Source: Bacteroidia bacterium
Lineage (GTDB): Bacteria; Bacteroidota; Bacteroidia; J057; JAIXKT01
NCBI GenBank assembly: GCA_026932145.1
Contig: JAIXKT010000007.1
Location: forward strand, 58,754-113,695
Length of the DNA stretch: 54,942 bases
Reading direction: 5' to 3'
Each line of letters begins with the position of its first letter. Positions within the stretch are counted from its first letter, which is position 1. This document shows, in pieces, positions 9,057-16,681 of this stretch. The translations under genes and the position numbers were made by a program. Under the pieces are notes generated by a model. The model made no database searches. It saw nothing but the letters and a program-made list of their open reading frames with translations, and was not told where the DNA came from.

Positions 9057-9872
9057 CAATGATTGTTGTGTTTCTATTTTCGGATGAAAAGTCCCGATAA
9101 TCATAAACGGATTTTTTCCAGTAAAATGATGAAGCTGTGATGTTCCTAAAAACAAATGCAAGTCTTTTGTTTTTGCAAAGTCGTCAAAGTATTTTTTCTT
9201 AACATCTTCAACGGCTTTTGCTTCGTTGCCTTCGTGTTTGGCAAGGCATTTCCAGTAAAGCCCTCCGATTTCCCAATCTTCAATCATTAGTTTACTTTGT
9301 TTGCCTTGATTATCTTCAAAAATGTAAGAAAATTTATAAGGCAATTTCTGCACAACGTCAAACGGATTTTCGGGTTGTTGGAACAAATTTCCCTGTAATC
9401 GTTCGGCTTCGAGTTTGGCTAATTTGTTCTTGTCCCATTGACGTTCAACCTCTTCAATCGTAAAGTTTAAAATTTTTGTAGGTTTAAAAACTGCCAACGA
9501 AGTACAAATGTTTTTGTTTTGTGCTTCTGCAATCAATTCTTTTAGGTTGTAATAGATTTTCCCTAAAACAAATTTCTTTCTTTCCGCCCAATTATGCGTC
9601 GTTTCAAGATGATTGAGAATTTTAATTTCGCTGTCGTGCGAATATGGACGATAACTTTCTGGTCTAAAATCGCTGTCGTTTTTTACCAAATCAAGTTCTA
9701 TCCAATCGTATTTTTTGTATTGTTCTTCAAACGACTTTTTACGAAACTGAATTGGATAAATTCTTATCCAAGTTCCGTTTTCTGTGAAACCTGCTGTACA
9801 AACCAATTCTTCGTATTTGCTTGAAATGGCTGGATAGGTTTTGACTGTGATTAAAACTTTTGTCTTTGCCAT
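9051..9872 (-). CDS. Uncharacterised partner of the DUF488 protein (possible dual-OB-fold protein)
   Basis: A 273-residue soluble protein without signal peptide or membrane segment. I do not recognise it firmly; its opening (VLITVKTYPAISSKYEELVC) and TWIRIYPIQFRKK look like proteins described as dual OB-fold domain proteins that accompany DUF488 genes, which is memory-based inference. It starts with ATG two bases after the DUF488 gene's stop (a TTG two codons earlier would overlap it), so the two are almost certainly coupled. It is the last gene of the restriction-modification operon-like block. It contains no CCGG tetranucleotide, unlike genes outside the block. Confidence 0.75.
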   Translation of the reverse strand: MAKTKVLITVKTYPAISSKYEELVCTAGFTENGTWIRIYPIQFRKKSFEEQYKKYDWIELDLVKNDSDFRPESYRPYSHDSEIKILNHLETTHNWAERKKFVLGKIYYNLKELIAEAQNKNICTSLAVFKPTKILNFTIEEVERQWDKNKLAKLEAERLQGNLFQQPENPFDVVQKLPYKFSYIFEDNQGKQSKLMIEDWEIGGLYWKCLAKHEGNEAKAVEDVKKKYFDDFAKTKDLHLFLGTSQLHHFTGKNPFMIIGTFHPKIETQQSLF

Positions 9873-9874
9873 TT

Positions 9875-10759
9875 TCAAATGTGTTTTACTTCGTAATCAA
9901 AGTCAGGCAAGTTCTCAATAGCTTCTGCTAAATGTTTGCGATGGCATTGGCAAATGTTTGCTTCAAAACAAGTCAAAGCAATGCGTTTTTTTTCTTTCAG
10001 CAAGTTCAAAATTTTCACTTGTGAAGATGTTGTTTGTGTTAAATTATTTTTGCGATAAACAGCAAACAATTTATCGTAGTCGGCTTGTGTGTTTAGTTCT
10101 TGTCGTTGCTCAGATTGTATGCCTACTTCGGGATAATGCACATATTCAATCCCCAAACTGTTGCAAAAGCGTTGTAATTGGCTTTTGCTAAAACCGTACT
10201 TCATACTCAACGGATTGTTGCGAACGTCCACCAAAATTTTCACATCATTTTTAAGCAACCTGTTTAAGTATTCTTCTAACGAAATGCCCTCATAACCGAT
10301 TGTAAATAAAATTGTTGCTTCACTTTTTGGACGGCTATCATTTACTTTTTTTAACTGTTCAGGATTTAAAATTTCCTGTGCTTTTATGCTATTTATCGCC
10401 CAATACGGAAAATTTAAATAAGTATGCTTCATTAAAGCATTCGCTTTCATTTTTCCGTATTGATCTTTCACATACAGCATCAACTTTTTGTCATCCGCTT
10501 TTAGTGTGTTAAAATAGTCTGTTGTTTCATTACTCTTATATGCTTTTTCAAGGTCGGTTAGTATTCCTTTGCTAACCATAGCAGTTAAATCGGCATTAGC
10601 AGAATAGGAATAACAGCCAAACTTGTATGGGATAAAATCGTATTCGGCTTTGGCTTGACGTTGGGTAAACAGGAAAAGTAGCTTCTGTAGGCTGATTTTA
10701 TCAATCGTTCCCTCAAAAATTTGCAACAAGGCTAATATAACTTTTCTTCTGTAAAACAT
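9875..10759 (-). CDS. SocA/Panacea-like (DUF4065-like) + DUF488 fusion protein
   Basis: A 294-residue two-part protein. Residues about 5-60 (RKVILALLQIFEG ... ISLQKLLFLFTQ ... FIPYKFGCYSYSAN) resemble the DUF4065/SocA-like Panacea domain, found in phage- and toxin-associated genes; this is a pattern judgement. Residues about 150-285 are DUF488: ILFTIGYEGISLEEYLNRLL, LVDVRNNPLS, KSQLQRFCNSLGI and the CFEANICQCHR cysteine/histidine cluster near 264-274. Function of DUF488 is not established. The track start would be a TTG at 10822; the ATG at 10759 is preferred, and GACCTTTG, close to a -7 box, sits four bases before it. It lies 79 bp after the restriction gene and is coupled to the next gene. 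Confidence 0.8.
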   Translation of the reverse strand: MFYRRKVILALLQIFEGTIDKISLQKLLFLFTQRQAKAEYDFIPYKFGCYSYSANADLTAMVSKGILTDLEKAYKSNETTDYFNTLKADDKKLMLYVKDQYGKMKANALMKHTYLNFPYWAINSIKAQEILNPEQLKKVNDSRPKSEATILFTIGYEGISLEEYLNRLLKNDVKILVDVRNNPLSMKYGFSKSQLQRFCNSLGIEYVHYPEVGIQSEQRQELNTQADYDKLFAVYRKNNLTQTTSSQVKILNLLKEKKRIALTCFEANICQCHRKHLAEAIENLPDFDYEVKHI

Positions 10760-10838
10760 CCCACAAAGGTCGTAAAATACGCTTTTTCTTCCTACGAAAA
10801 ACGGGAAAGAATGAATAATCAAATGTTCAAAACCTTAT

Positions 10839-13763
10839 TTATTGGTTTTCTATTAGTTTTATTTCGTCTGTTGTCAATTCGTAAAGTTCGTAAACCATTT
10901 GGTTGATTTTATCTTCTGCGTGTTCAATTCTGTTTTCAATCATTTCAATTTGGTTAGGCAAGGTTACGTTTTGCTTGTCTTGGTTGAGTTGGAGAAGTTG
11001 TTCAACAAGTTTAATGATTTCGGTTTGTTGTTTATCGTTGTTCTTATCAAGCAATTTAATAGGCAAATTTTTAGCATCATTAGGATAAAAATGTAAATCT
11101 TCACTTAGGAAATTCCTGAAATACCAATTAATCAAATTAGAATTTAAAATACCGAGTAAAAATTTGTAATCGTATTTTGTACATAATTTTAAGTCAGTTT
11201 CTTTTATTGCTTTACGAGCTGAAATGTGTTCTGCTTTAATCAATTTATCAATGCGAACACAATTAATAATAGTATGACTGTTGTAAAAACCTTTATTATC
11301 ATACGCAAATCTCAATCGGTCTTTAACAACATTAATAAACATTATTTTTTCATTTTCAAATAATTCAGGAAACATAGAATTGTAATGTTCATTGGGTGTG
11401 TAGTTTAACCAACCGTATTGAGAAAAACTATAACGTTCAATGTTTTTTCCTTCTAAAAAAGGTTTGAAACCTTTTTCTTTTTTATCAGAAATATAATGCT
11501 CTTTCCCAATGTTTTTTGTTTTGTGGTTTAACCTTGCACCGTAAGCAATCAAACAAATATTAGAAAGTGGAATACTGCTTTCCCAAATTTTTTCTTTCAG
11601 CGAAATTAATGAGCCAACAGGTTTTGTTTCTAATCGACTATCTTCTAATGTTCGAAATATTTGTTGTTCTGTTTCAAATACATCAAATTTTTCTGCTATA
11701 AAATCAGCTTCAGAATTGACTTTAATAATCCTTGTATTTAGCGATTTTGCTTTTGAGGGTTTATGCTGAATAGTCAAAATAATATTTTTCACTACTGCAC
11801 TTGAAAACACAAAGTATTTGCTGGTATCTACGATTTCTTTGATGAAATAATCATCAATTAATTTTTGCCTTAATAGTGTTCCGTAATTTTGATTTGTAAA
11901 AGCATACGGAATAATAAATGAAATGAAACCGTTTTTTGTTATATACTCTAAATTTTTTTCAATAAATGCAACATAAATATCTGTACGGCCTTTGCAAGTT
12001 TTATATTTTTTGAAAAAATAGGCTTTGCTTTCTTCACTTAAATTTTCAATACTCACATAAGGTGGATTTCCAATTACGCAATCAAAACCACCTCCTGAGC
12101 CTGTCGAAGGGTTAAAAACTTCGGGAAACGCTTTTTGCCAAGAGAAAGGTTTTACTTTTCGTTCTTCTCCAAAGTTCAATTCATTGTCGTAATAATCCAA
12201 GTCAATTAAACTGTTTCCGCTTTTAATGTTGTTGTCAAGCGTTGGTAAAATACGGTCGTGAAACAATTTTGTTTGTGCTTCAATTGTTTCTTTGGTTTCG
12301 CCCTCCATACATTTCAAAAGCAAACTTAACTTTGTTACTTCCACTGCGTTGCTGTCTAAATCAACTCCGTAAATGTTGTTCAACAAAATGCGTTTCTTTT
12401 CGGCTGTGGTCAATTCGCCTGTTGGTGTTAGCACATCATCTTTTCGTCCTTTAATCCGTAATTCATCATTTTTAATTCGTAATTTATTGTAATAATCTTT
12501 GTGCCAATTCAATAAAAACTGGTAAGCGCCAATCAAAAAGCTGCCGCTACCGCAGGCAGGGTCGCATATTTTTAGTTTGCTTACTTCTTTGGGTGTGAGT
12601 GGTGAGCCTGCCGAACCATCAACCAGCTTTCCAACGGTGTTTTTTACGATGTAATCCACGATGTATTGCGGAGTGTAATAAACGCCACCTGCTTTGCGCA
12701 CTTCGGGCTTTTCTTCTATTACGGCTTTTCCCGTTTTAGAAAGTGTGATTTGTTTTCCTAAAAATTGTTCGTAAGCACTTCCTAAAATTTCAACCGATAA
12801 TACCGAAAATTCATAAGGGCAAATAGGGTAGTAAAGTTCTGAAATAATGTTTTTAATGACTTTATTATCAATCGTAATTTTCTCGCTGATTTTATCTTTC
12901 TTAAAATCAAAAAGTCCTGAATTATATTTTTGGTCTGCTTGATGAAAACGGAATAAAAGATTTTGGTAATAGGTTCCGGTTTTAATGTCAGTTTGCAATT
13001 CGCCGTAAGGTTCGGCACTTCTATCTTCTGCAATACGAAGAAAAATTAGTCTGTCTATGGTATGTTGCACTACAAAATTTAATTCTTCCTCGTTAATATC
13101 TTTGTTGCGAAGTGCAATATTTATCGCCAATTCAACACGCCATTTGTCTAATGATAGCAGAAATTCGTTATCAACTGTGGTTGTTCCTTTTTTGTTTTTG
13201 TCGCTGGTAATGTATTTGTCAAAACTGCCTTTGAGAACATATTCTTTTGAAAAAGTTTCCCAAATAAAATTAAAGTCGTTTAGGTAGTCAGAATATTGTA
13301 AATACTTAATTCGTCCGTTGCTGGCTTTGTCTGTTGGTTTGGGTTTGTTGGAGCAATCGTAAATTGCAAATTCTTCAAAATCGGTAATTACGGAAATGGG
13401 CATTTTCGCACTCCAACCGTAACGCCTTACTTGATAAGCCGGCTGAATATCGTCTTTGATAAAAACGCTTGGTTTTTTGGCTTCGAGAAAGAAAAGTCGT
13501 TTTCCGCCAACAAGTCTAAATGAATAATCGGGAGCTTTTGTTGCACCGCCCACTTTTACACGGTCTTCGTGAATTACCTCACGGTAGCTTTCTGCATAAC
13601 CGTTTTCGTTGTCAATATCCCAACCGAGAGCTTTCCAAAACGGGTCAATAAAATCGCGTCTTGTTTGCGTTTCGTTGTAATCTGCTTTTTTGTAAAATTC
13701 TTTTTGTTCGTCAAAGCGTTGAACTAATGATTTTATTTTTTCAAATGCTATTTGTTTTTGCAT
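10839..13763 (-). CDS. Type IIG restriction-modification enzyme (Eco57I-like nuclease-methyltransferase)
   Basis: A 974-residue single-chain enzyme expected to both cut and adenine-methylate DNA. An N-terminal PD-(D/E)XK nuclease is visible: PDYSF (Pro78-Asp79) and FFLEAKKP (Glu94-Lys96). The gamma-type methyltransferase has SAM motif I ICDPACGSGSFLIGAY near residues 393-408 and catalytic NPPY near 564 (CVIGNPPYVSIENLS). A TaqI-like C-terminal target-recognition region follows, ending in a coiled segment (NQIEMIENRIEHAEDKINQM). No separate specificity subunit is nearby. Two apparent in-frame repeat insertions occur (12094-12110 and 12451-12487). No good promoter is seen upstream. Very few CCGG sites (two) suggest horizontal acquisition. 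Confidence 0.92.
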   Translation of the reverse strand: MQKQIAFEKIKSLVQRFDEQKEFYKKADYNETQTRRDFIDPFWKALGWDIDNENGYAESYREVIHEDRVKVGGATKAPDYSFRLVGGKRLFFLEAKKPSVFIKDDIQPAYQVRRYGWSAKMPISVITDFEEFAIYDCSNKPKPTDKASNGRIKYLQYSDYLNDFNFIWETFSKEYVLKGSFDKYITSDKNKKGTTTVDNEFLLSLDKWRVELAINIALRNKDINEEELNFVVQHTIDRLIFLRIAEDRSAEPYGELQTDIKTGTYYQNLLFRFHQADQKYNSGLFDFKKDKISEKITIDNKVIKNIISELYYPICPYEFSVLSVEILGSAYEQFLGKQITLSKTGKAVIEEKPEVRKAGGVYYTPQYIVDYIVKNTVGKLVDGSAGSPLTPKEVSKLKICDPACGSGSFLIGAYQFLLNWHKDYYNKLRIKNDELRIKGRKDDVLTPTGELTTAEKKRILLNNIYGVDLDSNAVEVTKLSLLLKCMEGETKETIEAQTKLFHDRILPTLDNNIKSGNSLIDLDYYDNELNFGEERKVKPFSWQKAFPEVFNPSTGSGGGFDCVIGNPPYVSIENLSEESKAYFFKKYKTCKGRTDIYVAFIEKNLEYITKNGFISFIIPYAFTNQNYGTLLRQKLIDDYFIKEIVDTSKYFVFSSAVVKNIILTIQHKPSKAKSLNTRIIKVNSEADFIAEKFDVFETEQQIFRTLEDSRLETKPVGSLISLKEKIWESSIPLSNICLIAYGARLNHKTKNIGKEHYISDKKEKGFKPFLEGKNIERYSFSQYGWLNYTPNEHYNSMFPELFENEKIMFINVVKDRLRFAYDNKGFYNSHTIINCVRIDKLIKAEHISARKAIKETDLKLCTKYDYKFLLGILNSNLINWYFRNFLSEDLHFYPNDAKNLPIKLLDKNNDKQQTEIIKLVEQLLQLNQDKQNVTLPNQIEMIENRIEHAEDKINQMVYELYELTTDEIKLIENQ
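12094..12110. repeat. Dispersed-repeat word inside the restriction gene (STGSGG peptide)
   Basis: CCTGAGCCTGTCGAAGG on plus encodes the low-complexity PSTGSGG just before FDCVIGNPPY. Words of the form CCTTCGACAAGCTCAGG/CCTTCGACAGGCTCAGG are, from general knowledge, abundant dispersed repeats in many Bacteroidota and other genomes. Here it is in frame and placed between VF and GFDCVIGNPPY, where family members usually have no such residues. Confidence 0.5.
12451..12487. repeat. Short tandem repeat inside the restriction gene (LRIKNDELRIKG peptide)
   Basis: Two 16-nt units, TTAATCCGTAATTCAT (12451-12466) and TTAATTCGTAATTTAT (12472-12487), differ at two positions and are separated by 5 nt. On the coding strand they give KLRIKNDELRIKGR, between the post-motif-I helix (NWHKDYYN) and LTPTGELT. 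AATTACGAATTA-type repeats are common between genes in Bacteroidota, so this looks like an intergenic repeat that landed in frame. Confidence 0.55.
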
Positions 13764-13895
13764 TTACTTTCTATTTACAGTAAGTGAATATTTTGGGTCG
13801 TTTTAGTGTGCGTTTTCAATTCAGCACTGTTATTCGCTTTCGTTAAGCCGATATTCAAGCGACAGTAGTTCTTTTTGTAGGTTCAGCTTGTTAAA

Positions 13896-14249
13896 CTATT
13901 TAGTCATACTCTCAATAAACGGATACATTTTTTTAACTGTCGCATAGATAATGTTTGTGTTGTCAAAAAGTGTGTAGATAACTCCGATAATGAAAACGGC
14001 AATAGAGATATAAAGGTAACGAGTTTTCCAAGCGTTATTGTTGGTGAAGTAGAGAGCTATAAGTATTACAAGAGTTGTTATCAGCGTTGTTCCCCAAAGT
14101 GAGCCGATTGTCAGGGGTTTAACTTGGTCAATGAGTGAAGCTATCACAATACCTGGTGAGAAAGCTATTATTGAAACAATCACACAGAGTGCAATAAAAA
14201 GGATTAAAAATACTTTAGCTGCACTATTCTCTTCTTTTTTCTTAGCCAT
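13896..14249 (-). CDS. Small integral membrane protein, function unknown
   Basis: A 117-residue protein starting MAKKKEENSAAK, a charged cytoplasmic tail, followed by three to four hydrophobic segments (about residues 12-36, 45-67, 75-96). I recognise no family. It lies on the same strand as, and 132 bp upstream of, the restriction gene, and shares the CCGG-poor composition of that block, so it may be part of the same acquired unit. A link to defence is inference from position only. Confidence 0.7.
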   Translation of the reverse strand: MAKKKEENSAAKVFLILFIALCVIVSIIAFSPGIVIASLIDQVKPLTIGSLWGTTLITTLVILIALYFTNNNAWKTRYLYISIAVFIIGVIYTLFDNTNIIYATVKKMYPFIESMTK

Positions 14250-14580
14250 TAGTTTTTTATTTTAGGGTTAATAGATATTTGTCCTTAAAGTTAGAAAAAA
14301 ATTAGTTTTTTTATCCAATTTTTTTCAGCACAGTCGTTCGGTAGGGTTCTGACTAACGGGTGAAAAACTGGTGATGGGCGGGATTTTTCATCTGTCTTTT
14401 GCTTTTTTCTTGTCTATTTGTTTGGTATTTTCTTTTTCTTTTAGTATTGCCTTTGTGTTCAAAGATATAACACTTTTTTTGCTTTTTGAACTACAAACTA
14501 AAAGCGATATAATTTTGGCTTAGCTGAAACAAAATACTACTATCTTCGCGTATAAATATCCAGAAAACGAATACTAAAAG
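14250..14580. other. Intergenic spacer at the right edge of the accessory block
   Basis: About 330 bp, strongly AT-rich. It contains TATCTTTG on the minus strand (14467-14460), a good -7 box without a convincing -33, which would give the small membrane protein gene a leader of about 200 nt. TATCTTCG upstream of the PspC gene on plus is a one-mismatch -7 box. A CAGCACAG word (14327-14334) echoes the CAGCAC words in the palindrome at 8961-9056 and in the spacer at 13829. No RNA gene or coding sequence recognised. Confidence 0.4.
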
Positions 14581-15147
14581 ATGAAGCAGATTTTTCAAGA
14601 ATATTTTAATCCATTTCAGGAAGAAAATGTTTTTTTAGATCAAAGTAAAGACTTTACTACCAGACTGAATGAGGTTCAAGAGATACAGAAAAAGGAGCAA
14701 AGTAAAGAGTTACGCTCTTTTACTGCTTTTGGGCTGATTTTTGCTGTTGCTGCTTTCTTAATGATTTTACAGTTTTTGGGTATTAGTAACACCTACTCGG
14801 ATTTTAGCGTAATAATATGGATAGCTTTGTTTTCGGCAACTATTTATACCATAAAACGAATTAAGAGTAACCCTTTGGTACCTTTATACGAGGAGTTGGA
14901 ATTTGCTTGGCGGAAAGTTTATGCACGAGCCAACCAAACTTCTGTGGAATATAAAAAACCATATCGGCCGAAAGTCATTATGGGTGTTGCGGCGAATATT
15001 GCCGAAAAATTAGGCATCAACCCATCAATAGTGCGATTGCTACTTGTTATATTGTTATTTATTCCTTTTTTAGGGGGCGGAATTTTTATATCATACTTTA
15101 TCTTGGGAATCACACAACAGAAAAAGGAAAATTATCTAAGTAGGTAA
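14581..15147 (+). CDS. PspC-domain membrane protein
   Basis: A 188-residue protein. The N-terminal half has a soluble stretch, then two membrane segments (about residues 46-68 and 74-92). The C-terminal part (IMGVAANIAEKLGINPSIVR, then a hydrophobic LLLVILLFIPFLGGG segment) is a PspC domain, known from phage-shock/envelope-stress proteins and from Bacteroidota membrane proteins often lying near PadR-type regulators, none of which is present here. It converges with galK. A specific role is not deducible. Confidence 0.85.
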   Translation: MKQIFQEYFNPFQEENVFLDQSKDFTTRLNEVQEIQKKEQSKELRSFTAFGLIFAVAAFLMILQFLGISNTYSDFSVIIWIALFSATIYTIKRIKSNPLVPLYEELEFAWRKVYARANQTSVEYKKPYRPKVIMGVAANIAEKLGINPSIVRLLLVILLFIPFLGGGIFISYFILGITQQKKENYLSR

Positions 15148-15233
15148 TTGTAAATATCTTGGATACTAACTAAAATTGACTCACAAACTCAAATTATCGT
15201 TAGTAGGGAATCTTTTGGGGGAAACGAGTTATC

Positions 15234-16313
15234 TTAGGCGTTTGTTGTGATTCGGGTAGGCTCTATTCCAAATTTCTCATAATATTCAGCGGCTATTAAA
15301 TTCCAGTTTGAGTTGAGTATCTTGGGGTCTATTAGGGCGATGATACAGCCTCCAAAGCCGGCTCCGGTCATTCGGGCACCCAAACTTCCGGGTAATTTTA
15401 AAACTGTATTAACCCAAAAATCTAAGGCTTCGCAACTTACTTCATAGTCATTTTGCAATGATAAATGCGATTCTACCCAGATTTTTCCCAACTGATTCCA
15501 GTCTTTTTGCTGAATAGCAGCCCAAGCACTAAGTACTCGCGAATTTTCAGAAACTACATGCTTGGCTCTTGCATACAAAACAGGTTCTTTTATGCAACTT
15601 ATCATCTTCTCGTTAGCATCTCTTAAAGATTGAATTTGGAAGCCATATTTTTGGATAGCAGCAACGGCTTGTTCACATTCTTTTCTACGAATATTATAGG
15701 CAGAATTAGTTAGTTCTCTGGTTATCTGTGAGTTAATGATAGTTAAAAAACCTTTTGGAATATCGAAAAGCGTTTTTTGTGTAGAAAGATTTTGGGTATC
15801 AATAAAGGTACAGTATCCACTCATTCCGTCAGCAATTGCTAATTGATCTAAGATGCCGCAGTTTACTCCCACAAATTCATTTTCAGCTTTTTGGCATAAT
15901 TTTGCAATTTCAATAGAAGTTAGATTTTGGTCTAAAAGTTGAATTACTGCGCGTGCTGTACAGATTTCTAAGGCTGCGGATGAAGAAAGGCCACTTCCGG
16001 CCGGTAACGTAGAGCTAAAATGGAGTGAAATTCCAACTGAAATCGAAATATACTTACGTAATTCAGCTATTACACCGATACAATAATCTGTCCAATGATT
16101 TTGTTTAACCCAGTTTTCTGAATATAAAAATCGGTGAAAGCAAGGCTCATTCGTACGTTCATAATCAGAGGATAATTCTATTTGTTGTTCCTCTATGAAG
16201 TGCGCAGATACCGTAATTCCTAACCAGAGAGTTAGCGGAATGCAGTATCCCTGATTGTAATCAGTATGTTCTCCAATCAAATTAATGCGTCCCGGTGCAA
16301 ATACGGTAAGCAT
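15234..16313 (-). CDS. galK: Galactokinase
   Basis: GHMP-family kinase that phosphorylates galactose at C1 in the Leloir pathway. The 359-residue protein carries the galactokinase signature near the N terminus (GRINLIGEHTDYNQGY), the ATP-binding motif LPAGSGLSSSAALE, the catalytic Asp region CGILDQLAIADG, and GARMTGAGFGGCI near the end. It starts 6 bp after nfu and is probably co-transcribed with it. No galT, galE or galM gene is in the window, so the rest of the pathway must be elsewhere. Confidence 0.96.
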   Translation of the reverse strand: MLTVFAPGRINLIGEHTDYNQGYCIPLTLWLGITVSAHFIEEQQIELSSDYERTNEPCFHRFLYSENWVKQNHWTDYCIGVIAELRKYISISVGISLHFSSTLPAGSGLSSSAALEICTARAVIQLLDQNLTSIEIAKLCQKAENEFVGVNCGILDQLAIADGMSGYCTFIDTQNLSTQKTLFDIPKGFLTIINSQITRELTNSAYNIRRKECEQAVAAIQKYGFQIQSLRDANEKMISCIKEPVLYARAKHVVSENSRVLSAWAAIQQKDWNQLGKIWVESHLSLQNDYEVSCEALDFWVNTVLKLPGSLGARMTGAGFGGCIIALIDPKILNSNWNLIAAEYYEKFGIEPTRITTNA

Positions 16314-16319
16314 ACATTA

Positions 16320-16550
16320 TCAAATAGTTACAACTTTTTTTACTTCGGGAACTAATTTTTTGATTATTTCTTCTACGCCGGCTTTCATGGTCATGTGGCT
16401 CATGGAGCAAGAACCGCACGAGCCAAGTAACTCTAATTCTACGGTTAAGTCTGACGTAATTTGGTGCAGACGAACGTCCCCTCCGTCAGACTGTAAATGT
16501 GGGCGCACAGTATCTAACGCCTGCTCAACACGTTGAATTAAATTTACCAT
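16320..16550 (-). CDS. NifU C-terminal-domain (Nfu-type) iron-sulfur carrier
   Basis: A 76-residue protein made only of the NifU C-terminal domain, which binds and hands on a [4Fe-4S] cluster as a dimer. The conserved CxxC is Cys36-x-x-Cys39 in LLGSCGSCSMSHMTMKAGVE, and the N-terminal helix (LIQRVEQALDTVRPHLQSDGGDVR) is typical. It sits 6 bp before galK and 131 bp after the glycosyltransferase gene on the same strand. Confidence 0.93.
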   Translation of the reverse strand: MVNLIQRVEQALDTVRPHLQSDGGDVRLHQITSDLTVELELLGSCGSCSMSHMTMKAGVEEIIKKLVPEVKKVVTI

Positions 16551-16681
16551 TCTAATTTATTGAAAAATCTTATGAATCAAAACGCTACAAACTTCAACTA
16601 AGTTCCCAAAGTGCTTACTGCTTATCTGAATAACTTAAAACTATGGAAAAAATTACAATAAGAAGGTTTTTTTGGGTGATT

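Noticed and set aside
13764-13895. Spacer between small membrane protein and restriction gene as another attC-like site
   Set aside because: GTTTAAC follows the stop codon on minus as in the first site, but no GTTRRRY partner or palindrome is present.
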